Assembly (NCBI GenBank): GCA_031264395.1
Contig: JAISEB010000055.1
Location: 1 to 15,215 of the forward strand
Direction of reading: 5' to 3'
Source: Treponema sp.
Lineage (GTDB): Bacteria; Spirochaetota; Spirochaetia; Treponematales; Breznakiellaceae
Length of the DNA stretch: 15,215 bases
The notes under the pieces are model-generated. The model made no database searches. It was not told the DNA's origin and saw nothing but the letters and a program-made list of their open reading frames with translations. Positions 1 through 7,019 of this stretch are shown here, piece after piece; position 1 is the first letter of the stretch; every line of letters begins with the position of its first letter. Position numbers and translations under genes: made by a program.

Positions 1-1
1 C

Positions 2-1312
2 CCGCCGCGCGCGGTTTTGTGCTGCGTCTTGACGGCGGCGCTGTTTTCTTCGTGTTCACGGCTGGGCTGGGGCGTACTTCTCTGGTCGGCCGAAGATCCG
101 CCCATTCCGCCGGGAACGGTGCTTCCCGTGTACATACGGTCCACCATAAGCCAGGTATGGGTGGTGGGCATTCCCGAAGATTACCGGGGAGACGGGCTCG
201 ATAAAATGGAAATTCCCCTGTCCCGCCTTGAACTTATGGGCAGCAAACGGGCCGCCCAAAAACGGGCGGACGCCTTTTCGCAGTACGCCAGAACCTACGC
301 GGAAACTTTGCAGGACGGCCTTCCGGTAAGGGAAAATCCCGACAACAGTTCCCGCCGGGTGTACCGCCTTAAAATAGGGGAGATCATCAAGATCCTCGAA
401 AAAACGGACGGCGCTCCCGCGGTGAGCACGACAGGCGATCCGCTTCCCGGCGACTGGTTTCTTGTCCTTGCCGAAGACGGTACGCGGGGGTACTGTTTTT
501 CGTACCGGTTAAGGCTCTTTGAGCATCACGGCGGGAAGCTGGCCGTTGAGACGGACGCCGGGCAGAAGGAAGATCCCGATCTTGACCGGCTTCTGGAGAA
601 AACATGGTTGCCTGAATCCTACGGAACCATGGTCAACAGCAGGCAGATCGTTCTTGAAGATCTCGCGAAAAAGTGGGGCTTTTTTCCCGGCAGCGAAACG
701 GGAACAGCCCGGATTTTCACGGGCGATCTGGATCGTACCTTTACCTACACGGGCATACGATCCGAGGGAGGGCGCTCCTGGCGCTTTGAAGGCTCGTCCC
801 TTAGAATGAGCCAGAGGTCCGATACGCTTCTTGCCGTTCAGTACACGGAGCCGGGGGGCGCGCTCAGGACGCTGCTGTTTGTTTCCCTTCCCATGGATGT
901 GGACGACATCATGATTCAGGAAAGCGCCCGCCGGGACGAGCTGTTCCGCCTTGTTTACGATACGGGCCCGGTTTACATGAGCAACAACTACGGAATACTT
1001 TCCTTTACCGCCTCGGGGGTGTTTACCTGGACGGGCAACGATCTGCTTGTTCCGGGAATAGTTCCCCCCGATACGCCTACGGGAACTGTCGGCATGGATC
1101 TGTTTCTTTCCCCGGCCATGCAGGAACGGTACACGGGGGCTTTTTCCTTCCGTTTCGATGTCCCGGGCGGAGCCGTTGCGCGTTTCATGTACGCGCTTGA
1201 TCCCCGCGGTCTCAGGCTTGAGTATGTTCCCGGCACGAGCCTGGAGGGAAATCTGGTCCGCCGCCGCTCTTCTTCCCCGGTGGTGCTGTATTTTTCCCCC
1301 ACAGAACTGTAA
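2..1312 (+). CDS. SH3-domain lipoprotein, 5' end outside the window
   Basis: The frame is open to the left edge. The visible codons before the TTG at 17 read PPRAV, so the true start is probably upstream and the gene is partial. A hydrophobic stretch ending in LFSSC looks like a loose spirochaetal lipobox, which suggests a lipid-anchored envelope protein. Numbering from the TTG at 17, residues about 100-170 resemble a bacterial SH3 domain (GLPVRENP at its start, GDWFLVLAEDGTRGY near its end), a fold that often binds peptidoglycan or peptides. The rest is rich in aromatic residues and beta-prone, with no enzyme motif I recognise. The TAA at 1310-1312 directly abuts the ATG of the ABC-F gene, so the two are likely cotranscribed and translationally coupled. 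The SH3 call is moderate; the cellular role is unknown. Confidence 0.75.
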   Translation, partial: PPRAVLCCVLTAALFSSCSRLGWGVLLWSAEDPPIPPGTVLPVYIRSTISQVWVVGIPEDYRGDGLDKMEIPLSRLELMGSKRAAQKRADAFSQYARTYAETLQDGLPVRENPDNSSRRVYRLKIGEIIKILEKTDGAPAVSTTGDPLPGDWFLVLAEDGTRGYCFSYRLRLFEHHGGKLAVETDAGQKEDPDLDRLLEKTWLPESYGTMVNSRQIVLEDLAKKWGFFPGSETGTARIFTGDLDRTFTYTGIRSEGGRSWRFEGSSLRMSQRSDTLLAVQYTEPGGALRTLLFVSLPMDVDDIMIQESARRDELFRLVYDTGPVYMSNNYGILSFTASGVFTWTGNDLLVPGIVPPDTPTGTVGMDLFLSPAMQERYTGAFSFRFDVPGGAVARFMYALDPRGLRLEYVPGTSLEGNLVRRRSSSPVVLYFSPTEL

Positions 1313-3430
1313 ATGGCCTTTGTTCAGTTTTCCCGGGTTTCCCTTGCCTTTGGATGCCGGGACATCCTTAAAGACGTAAGCCTTAACCTTGCGGCGGGCA
1401 GCAGGGCGAGTCTTGCCGGGGCCAACGGTTCGGGCAAGAGTACCCTGATGAAAGTCATTGCCGGTCTTCTTGCCGCCGATTCCGGCGACCGGGCCGTGGA
1501 GAAGGGGACGCGGATAAGCTATCTGCCCCAGTCGGGAATTGTTCACCGGGGAAAAACCCTGAGGGAAGAAATTGAGGGCGCTTTCAGCGCGGTTACGGAC
1601 ATGACAGCCCGCATGGAGGGGCTGGGCCGGGAACTTGAGGGCGTAAAAGAAGACGGCGGCCGCACCGCCGCCCTGCTGGACGAATACCACCGCCTGGAAG
1701 AGGCGGTAGAACGTTCGGGTTATTACAGGCGGGACGCGGTCATTTCCCAGGTGCTTTCGGGGCTCGGTTTTTCCGAAGACGATGCGTCAAGAAATACGGG
1801 GGAATTTTCAGGCGGCTGGCAGATGCGCATTGCCCTTGCCAAGGCGCTGCTTGAAGCTCCAGATATACTCCTTCTGGACGAGCCGACCAATTATCTTGAC
1901 ATAGAAGCCAGAAACTGGCTTGAAGATCATCTTGTGAATTTCCGGGGCGGCTATCTCCTTGTCTCCCATGACCGCTACTTTCTTGATCTTACCGTTAACG
2001 AAGTGTACGAACTTTTTCAGGGCGGCCTGAAACGCTACGCGGGCAATTACACCGCCTATGAAAAAACACGGGAACAGGAGCTGGCCGGCCTCATGAAACG
2101 CTACGCCGCGCAGCAGGAAGAAATTGCCCGGACCGAAGCCCTGATCCGCCGTTTCCGTTACAAGGCCAGCAAGGCCGCCATGGTTCAGGAACGGATAAGG
2201 ATGCTTGAAAAGATGGAGCGGATAGAGATCCCCGAATCCCTTAAAAAAATTTCCATTTCGTTTCCGCCGCCGCCCCGCTCCGGCCGTGTCGCGCTGACCC
2301 TTGAGGGGGCCGGAAAAAGTTACGGCGAAAAGCGGGTCTTTTCCACCCTTGATCTTGTTCTTGAATCCGGGGAGCGGCTTGTGGTGGCGGGCCGGAACGG
2401 GGCGGGCAAAAGTACCCTGCTTCGGATCATCGCCGGGGCGGACAGGGACTACGAAGGGAAGGTAACATACGGCGCGGGGGTAGCTGCCGGGTATTTTTCG
2501 CAGGAATCGGCGGAATTTCTGGAAGGAATTCCAGAGGGAATTCCGGGCGGAGTTTCGGAAGGAGGAGCGGCGGGTATGCCGGAATCGTCCGGGGCTTCCG
2601 TCATGGGGGACAGAGCTTCGCCGCAGGTTATCGAATTTATGGAAAGGGAGGCGGGAATGGCCCTTATCCCGAAGATCAGGGACATGCTCGGCGCTTTTCT
2701 TTTCAGGGGAGACGATGTTTACAAGCCGCTTTCCGTCCTTTCGGGCGGGGAAAAAAGCCGCCTTGCCCTCTTAAGAATACTCCTGAAGCCTGTGAACCTT
2801 CTTGTTCTGGACGAGCCGACCAATCATCTGGACCTTCATTCAAAAGACGTGCTTCTTGACGCCCTTGCAAAATTTACCGGGACCATCGTTTTTGTTTCGC
2901 ACGACCGCTCCTTTATGGACGCCCTTTCCACCAAAACCCTGGAACTCTCTTCACGGAACGGGGACGGCTCCTTTTCGCGCGGCCCCGTTCCCCGGCTTTT
3001 CTACGGGAACTACAGCTATTATCTTGAAAGGCTGGAACGGGAGGCGCGCGCGGATTCCCCGGACGCGGCCCCTTCGCCCCCCCGCGCGGAACCGGCCGGC
3101 GGCAGGAGGGCTCCTGAACCGGGCCCTTTGTCCGGGCAGGACAGGCGCGAGCGGGAAAAACAGCGGCAGGCGCTTCTCAGGAGGCTGCAGCGGCAGGAAG
3201 GGGAGATCCTTGCCGCGCTGGAAGCTCTGGAGGCGGAAAAAGCGGGCCTTGAGGCTGAGCTGTCCCGGCCCGAAGTGTACTCAAACGGGGAAAAGGCAAG
3301 GGCGGTAAAACTGAAGCTTGACGGGATCGCCGGGGCCATAGAAGGCAAAACTGGGGAATGGGAGGATACCGCCGCCCTTCTTGCGGAGGCCGGGTTTTCT
3401 TGTGGTCATTCCCCGTCCCTTTTGGTATAG
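1313..3430 (+). CDS. ABC-F family ATPase (YheS/YdiF-like), ribosome-associated
   Basis: This soluble protein of 705 residues has two ABC ATPase domains and no membrane segments, the layout of ABC-F proteins, which act at the ribosomal E site rather than in transport. Domain 1 has Walker A GANGSGKS at 36-43, signature FSGGW at 165-169 and Walker B ILLLDEPTNYLD at 185-196. A charged helical linker (about 250-312) matches the P-site tRNA interaction motif. Domain 2 has GRNGAGKS at 360-367, LSGGE at 476-480 and LLVLDEPTNHLD at 495-506. The last 100 or so residues form a charged coiled coil after a Pro/Ala/Gly-rich spacer (580-610). Residues 404-433 are a Gly/Pro/Ser/Glu-rich insertion in domain 2. 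The ATG follows the preceding stop directly with no Shine-Dalgarno, so translation is probably coupled. The exact subfamily (housekeeping or antibiotic resistance) cannot be settled by eye. Confidence 0.93.
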   Translation: MAFVQFSRVSLAFGCRDILKDVSLNLAAGSRASLAGANGSGKSTLMKVIAGLLAADSGDRAVEKGTRISYLPQSGIVHRGKTLREEIEGAFSAVTDMTARMEGLGRELEGVKEDGGRTAALLDEYHRLEEAVERSGYYRRDAVISQVLSGLGFSEDDASRNTGEFSGGWQMRIALAKALLEAPDILLLDEPTNYLDIEARNWLEDHLVNFRGGYLLVSHDRYFLDLTVNEVYELFQGGLKRYAGNYTAYEKTREQELAGLMKRYAAQQEEIARTEALIRRFRYKASKAAMVQERIRMLEKMERIEIPESLKKISISFPPPPRSGRVALTLEGAGKSYGEKRVFSTLDLVLESGERLVVAGRNGAGKSTLLRIIAGADRDYEGKVTYGAGVAAGYFSQESAEFLEGIPEGIPGGVSEGGAAGMPESSGASVMGDRASPQVIEFMEREAGMALIPKIRDMLGAFLFRGDDVYKPLSVLSGGEKSRLALLRILLKPVNLLVLDEPTNHLDLHSKDVLLDALAKFTGTIVFVSHDRSFMDALSTKTLELSSRNGDGSFSRGPVPRLFYGNYSYYLERLEREARADSPDAAPSPPRAEPAGGRRAPEPGPLSGQDRREREKQRQALLRRLQRQEGEILAALEALEAEKAGLEAELSRPEVYSNGEKARAVKLKLDGIAGAIEGKTGEWEDTAALLAEAGFSCGHSPSLLV

Positions 3431-3431
3431 T
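3403..3431 (+). promoter_or_regulatory. Possible promoter of galE, near-leaderless
   Basis: TGGTCA (3403-3408, 4 of 6 bases of TTGACA) and TATAGT (3426-3431, 5 of 6 of TATAAT) are separated by 17 bp. The -10 box overlaps the stop codon of the ABC-F gene and ends 6 nt before the galE ATG at 3438, so transcription would start at or very near the A of the ATG. No Shine-Dalgarno is present, which fits a leaderless message or reinitiation after the ABC-F stop. This is pattern reading only. Confidence 0.4.
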
Positions 3432-3437
3432 TTGAAC

Positions 3438-4445
3438 ATGAACATACTGATCATAGGCGGCGCGGGTTATATAGGCAGTCATACGGCGCGGGAATTCCTT
3501 GACCGGGGGCACGCCGTAACCGTGTACGACAACCTTTCGAGCGGGCTCCGGGAAAATCTTTTTCCCGAAGCGGCCTTTGTACACGGCGACATACACGACT
3601 ATACGTCCCTTTTCCGGGTAATGAGCGGGGGAACCCGGGACGCTCGCCCGCCGGGCAGCCGGCCTTTCGACGCTCTTGTTCATCTTGCCGCCTTTAAGGC
3701 GGCCGGCGAATCGATGCTGAAGCCGGAAAAATATTCGCTTAACAACATCTCCGGCACGATAAACATACTCAACGCCGCGTCGGAAGCCGGCGTCAGGTAC
3801 ATCGTGTTTTCTTCCAGCGCCGCGGTTTACGGCGAGCCTGAGTACCTTCCCATAGATGAAAAGCACCCGTTAAAGCCGGAGAATTACTACGGGTTTACCA
3901 AACTTGAAATTGAACGTTTCCTCCTCTGGTACGAAAAAATCCGGGGCATACGTTTCGCGTCTCTCCGTTATTTCAACGCCGCGGGCTACGATGTAAAGGG
4001 AAGAATAGGGGGGCTGGAGCAGAATCCCGCGAATCTCCTCCCGGTGATCATGGAAGCCGCCTCCGGCGCAAGGCAGGAAGTGCAAATCTTCGGGGACGAC
4101 TACGACACCCCCGACGGGACATGCGTGCGGGACTACATCCATGTAAACGATCTGGCTGTGGGCCATGCCCTGGCGTTGGACTACATCAGCAAAAACGGCG
4201 CAAGCCTTACCCTTAATCTGGGAAGCGAAACCGGCAGTTCCGTCATGGAGGTTCTTGAAAGCGCCCGCCGCATAACCGGAATGCCCATCCCCTCAAAAAC
4301 AACGGGAAGGCGGCCCGGAGACCCGGCGCGGCTTACCGCGTCATCGGCCCTTGCCCGCACCGTCCTTGGCTGGAAGGCCCGCTACTCGGATCTCCAGACC
4401 CTCATAGAAAGCTCCTGGAATGCCTACAAAAGAAAAAAAACATGA
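3438..4445 (+). CDS. galE: UDP-glucose 4-epimerase
   Basis: GalE interconverts UDP-glucose and UDP-galactose using tightly bound NAD, feeding the Leloir pathway and galactose-containing envelope glycans in the cytoplasm. The protein has 335 residues, normal for the family. The Rossmann glycine motif GGAGYIGSH is at 7-15, the catalytic serine region SSSAAVYG at 125-132, and the Tyr-x3-Lys pair at Y151 and K155. The family segment with GDDYDTPDGT and RDYIHVNDLA spans 219-240. A short Gly/Arg/Pro-rich stretch around 64-76 is slightly longer than usual. I chose the ATG at 3438 because MNILIIGGAG is the canonical N terminus; an in-frame ATG at 3381 would add 19 residues encoded inside the ABC-F gene. 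The TGA overlaps the ATG of the M20 gene (ATGA). The specific substrate could be another UDP-sugar, but GalE fits best. Confidence 0.94.
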   Translation: MNILIIGGAGYIGSHTAREFLDRGHAVTVYDNLSSGLRENLFPEAAFVHGDIHDYTSLFRVMSGGTRDARPPGSRPFDALVHLAAFKAAGESMLKPEKYSLNNISGTINILNAASEAGVRYIVFSSSAAVYGEPEYLPIDEKHPLKPENYYGFTKLEIERFLLWYEKIRGIRFASLRYFNAAGYDVKGRIGGLEQNPANLLPVIMEAASGARQEVQIFGDDYDTPDGTCVRDYIHVNDLAVGHALALDYISKNGASLTLNLGSETGSSVMEVLESARRITGMPIPSKTTGRRPGDPARLTASSALARTVLGWKARYSDLQTLIESSWNAYKRKKT

Positions 4446-5719
4446 CTATACAAGAGAACATTGCGGCTTTCATACAAAAAAGCGAAGCTCTGGCCGTTGA
4501 ACTTGAAACGGAACTCTGCAGACGGCCCGCCGTATCCCCCGATTCAGGGGGCGAAGGGGAACTGGACAAATGCGTGTTTCTTGAAGAATGGCTCCGTTCC
4601 CATGGCATAAACGCCCTTGAACGTTTTGACGCTCCCGACGAACGGGCAAAGGGCGGCGTGCGTCCCAGCCTGATAGCCACCATAGCGGGCAGGGCGGCGC
4701 CCGGTGCGGGCCGCCTGTGGATCATAAGCCATCTGGACGTGGTGCCCCCCGGGGAACTTTCCCTTTGGGAAAACGATCCCTGGACGGCGAAGGTCGTTGA
4801 AGGCGGCGTCCGCGCGGACGGCAGCCCCCTTGGGCCGCGCATTACGGGCCGGGGAACGGAGGATAACCAGCAGGGGCTTGTCTCTTCGGTGCTGGCGGCG
4901 CTGGCGCTGCTGCACGAAGGGGAAGCGCCCGCCATGACGGTAAAACTCCTCTTTGCCGCCGATGAGGAAAACGGGAGCCGTTACGGCGTACACTGGCTTC
5001 TTGAAAACCACCGCGATCTCTTTCAGCAGAACGATATGGCGCTTATTCCCGACGGCGGGGACAGGAAGGGGGAATCCATAGAAGTTGCCGAAAAAAACCT
5101 GATCTGGGCGCGTTTTGCCACGAGCGGCGTACAAACCCACGGTTCCAGGCCCGATCTGGGGGCCAACGCGCATCTTGCCGCCGCCGATCTTGCGGTGAGG
5201 CTTCATTACGGCCTGGGGGAAAAATTCGGCGCGCGCGATCCCCTTTTTGAGCCGGATCGTTCCACCTTTGAGCCTACCAAAAAGGAGGTGAACGTTCCCA
5301 ACATTAACACCATACCCGGCGAGGACGTGTTTTACATGGATATGCGCGTGCTTCCCCGTTATCCGGTAAAGGACGTGCTTGCCGAAGCGGACCGCATCAA
5401 GGCCGAAGTGGAAAGCCTGTACGGGGTAAAGGTGCGGTACGATCTTCCCCAGTCCTCCGAATCAGTATCCACGTCCCCCGGCGCGCCGCTTGTAAGGCTT
5501 GTCTCATCGGCCGTTCGTAAAGTTTACGGGGTAACAACCCGCCCCGTGGGCATAGGCGGCGGGACGGTGGGGGCGCCTCTGCGCAACGTGGGCATAGATT
5601 CGGCCGTCTGGTGCCGCATCGAGGACACCGCCCATCAGCCGAACGAATACGCCCTAATCGGCAACATTCTGGGAGACGCCCAGGTCATGGCTCTCCTCAT
5701 GACGGAAGGGGCGTCATAG
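4442..5719 (+). CDS. M20-family zinc metallopeptidase or amidohydrolase
   Basis: This 425-residue cytoplasmic enzyme belongs to the M20 (DapE/ArgE/PepV-like) family, which uses two metal ions to hydrolyse peptide or N-acyl bonds. The first metal ligands are in SHLDVVPPG (H97, D99). The bridging aspartate is in GRGTEDNQQG (D141), the catalytic and metal-binding glutamates in AADEENGS (E175, E176), a further ligand in PDGG (D204), and the C-terminal histidine in HQPNEY (H398). The lid or dimerisation domain lies between, with VNVPNINTIPGEDVFYMDMR typical of the family. GRGTEDNQQG differs from the usual GRGAxDxKG, so the substrate cannot be predicted from close homologues by eye. The start overlaps the galE stop by 4 nt (ATGA) without a clear Shine-Dalgarno, so coupling is likely. 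The domain structure is clear; dapE, argE or dipeptidase function is not. Confidence 0.9.
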   Translation: MTIQENIAAFIQKSEALAVELETELCRRPAVSPDSGGEGELDKCVFLEEWLRSHGINALERFDAPDERAKGGVRPSLIATIAGRAAPGAGRLWIISHLDVVPPGELSLWENDPWTAKVVEGGVRADGSPLGPRITGRGTEDNQQGLVSSVLAALALLHEGEAPAMTVKLLFAADEENGSRYGVHWLLENHRDLFQQNDMALIPDGGDRKGESIEVAEKNLIWARFATSGVQTHGSRPDLGANAHLAAADLAVRLHYGLGEKFGARDPLFEPDRSTFEPTKKEVNVPNINTIPGEDVFYMDMRVLPRYPVKDVLAEADRIKAEVESLYGVKVRYDLPQSSESVSTSPGAPLVRLVSSAVRKVYGVTTRPVGIGGGTVGAPLRNVGIDSAVWCRIEDTAHQPNEYALIGNILGDAQVMALLMTEGAS

Positions 5720-5783
5720 GGCCGGTTAACGCGGTTATTGAACGACTCTATTTTAAATTTTCCGGTTTTTTTTCAAAAACCAG

Positions 5784-5824
5784 TTGACAATGAACTGTAA
5801 AAACTTCATTGTACCTTTTATAAT
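5784..5824 (+). promoter_or_regulatory. Promoter region of the pot operon
   Basis: A consensus -35 hexamer TTGACA (5784-5789) and a consensus -10 hexamer TATAAT (5819-5824) sit upstream of potA, in locally AT-rich sequence that contrasts with the GC-rich genes. They are 29 bp apart, too far to act as one sigma-70 promoter. TATAAT probably pairs with a weak -35 (TGTAAA at 5796-5801, 17 bp spacing), giving a leader of about 50 nt. Alternatively TTGACA pairs with the poor CATTGT at 5807-5812. Either way the inverted repeat at 5787-5812 lies over the promoter. Confidence 0.5.
5787..5812. repeat. Perfect inverted repeat in the pot promoter, candidate operator
   Basis: ACAATGAA (5787-5794) and TTCATTGT (5805-5812) are exact reverse complements with a 10-nt spacer. 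The centre-to-centre distance of the arms is 18 bp, compatible with a dimeric helix-turn-helix regulator. A second, smaller dyad, CAGTT (5781-5785) and AACTG (5793-5797), overlaps the left arm. The repeat lies between the TTGACA and TATAAT boxes, which suits a repressor. The regulator is not identifiable from this window. Confidence 0.55.
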
Positions 5825-5863
5825 AATAAGAAGGGCGGTTCTTCCGCGAGAGGCTTTTTGAAA

Positions 5864-5875
5864 GGAGGCTGGAAG
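5864..5875 (+). promoter_or_regulatory. Ribosome binding site deciding the potA TTG start
   Basis: AAAGGAGG ends at 5868, a near-perfect anti-Shine-Dalgarno match but 14 nt from the TTG at 5883. A second purine run, GGAAG (5871-5875), is 7 nt away. No in-frame ATG exists nearby; the next alternative is GTG at 5898. The protein begins correctly for PotA from the TTG. Confidence 0.6.
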
Positions 5876-5882
5876 AAAAACA

Positions 5883-7019
5883 TTGAAAGGCAGCGATGTG
5901 ATCATCGGGGGGGTTACCAAATCCTTCGGTGATTTTACGGCTTTGAATAATGTAAGCCTTGAGATAAACAAGGGTGAGTTTTTTTCCCTTTTGGGGCCTT
6001 CCGGGTGCGGAAAAACAACCCTTTTGCGGATAATCGCGGGGTTTGAATACCCCGACAACGGAACGGTCGTCATAGACGGCGCCGACGTGCTTCACCTTCC
6101 CCCCAACAGGCGGCAGGTGAATACCGTTTTTCAGAATTATGCGCTTTTTCCCCACCTTACCGTTTTTGAGAACGTTGCCTTTCCCCTTAGAATCAGGCAT
6201 CTTTCCGGGCCGGAGGTGTTGTCCAGGGTCAACGAGTACCTTCATCTGGTCCAGCTTGAAAATCACGCCCAGAAGAAGCCGAACCAGCTTTCGGGCGGGC
6301 AGAAACAGCGGGTTGCCATAGCCAGATCCCTTATTAACGAGCCTAGGGTTCTTCTCCTGGACGAGCCGCTTTCCGCCCTGGACGCCAAGCTCAGGCAGCA
6401 CATGCTTATAGAGCTGGACCAGATCCACGACAAGATAGGCGTTACCTTTATTTACGTTACCCATGATCAGCAGGAGGCCCTTTCCGTTTCGGACCGGCTT
6501 GCCGTGATGGATCAGGGAAACATACTGCAGATAGGCACTCCCCATGAAATCTACGAAAGCCCCGCCACGAATTTCGTGGCCCGCTTTATAGGCGAAACCA
6601 ACCTCTTTGACGCCACGGTTATAAAGGCCGAAAAACTTGACAAGCCGGAAGGGGAAGACGAGTACATGGCGGAGCTTGACATTCCGGTTTTGGGGCGCGT
6701 CAAAGTGACCACCGTTGACGAGATAAAGCCGGGCCAGGAGGTCAGCTTTACCGTAAGGCCCGAGAAAATCGTCATTTCCAAGGAAAAACCCGCCACCAAG
6801 CGGGCGGACATCAACCTTTTTTCCGGTACGGTTGACGAACCCATTTATTCGGGTTTCCAGACCAAATTCTACGTGCGGGTGCGGGAAGACAGCCTCTTCA
6901 GGGTGATCAAACAGCACGCCAATTATTCGGACGAAGGCCCGGACATCCTGTGGAAAGACGATGTGTTTCTTTCCTGGAGCGCCGACGACGGCTATATTGT
7001 GGGAATAAACAAGCCATGA
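5883..7019 (+). CDS. potA: Spermidine/putrescine ABC transporter, ATP-binding protein
   Basis: PotA is the cytoplasmic ATPase that drives polyamine import through PotB and PotC. The 378 residues match the family (E. coli PotA is also about 378). Walker A GPSGCGKT is at 38-45, the Q-loop Q84 lies in VFQNYALFPHLTVFENV, which is highly typical of PotA, the signature LSGGQ is at 136-140, Walker B with LLLDEP at 157-162 (D160, E161), and the switch histidine H194 in VTHDQQEAL. Residues about 240-378 form the C-terminal TOBE-like regulatory domain. The start codon is TTG at 5883, behind a strong Shine-Dalgarno. The TGA overlaps the ATG of potB (ATGA), so the subunits are translationally coupled. 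The gene opens a four-gene operon controlled from the region 5784-5824. The family call is firm; which polyamine is carried is decided by PotD. Confidence 0.95.
   Translation: MKGSDVIIGGVTKSFGDFTALNNVSLEINKGEFFSLLGPSGCGKTTLLRIIAGFEYPDNGTVVIDGADVLHLPPNRRQVNTVFQNYALFPHLTVFENVAFPLRIRHLSGPEVLSRVNEYLHLVQLENHAQKKPNQLSGGQKQRVAIARSLINEPRVLLLDEPLSALDAKLRQHMLIELDQIHDKIGVTFIYVTHDQQEALSVSDRLAVMDQGNILQIGTPHEIYESPATNFVARFIGETNLFDATVIKAEKLDKPEGEDEYMAELDIPVLGRVKVTTVDEIKPGQEVSFTVRPEKIVISKEKPATKRADINLFSGTVDEPIYSGFQTKFYVRVREDSLFRVIKQHANYSDEGPDILWKDDVFLSWSADDGYIVGINKP

Noticed and set aside
509..1690. Long minus-strand open frame of about 393 codons opposite the lipoprotein and ABC-F genes
   Set aside because: It crosses the boundary between two well-supported plus-strand genes, has a basic low-quality composition and no recognisable motif. 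GC-rich coding DNA often leaves such antisense frames open.
5760..5783. Possible intrinsic terminator after the M20 peptidase gene
   Set aside because: GGTTTTT and AAAAACC can pair, but the stem is almost all A-T and no T tract follows it, so termination is not supported.
5748..6917. Long minus-strand open frame opposite potA and its promoter
   Set aside because: It mirrors potA, runs through the promoter region, and its product has no domain features; potA is unambiguous.
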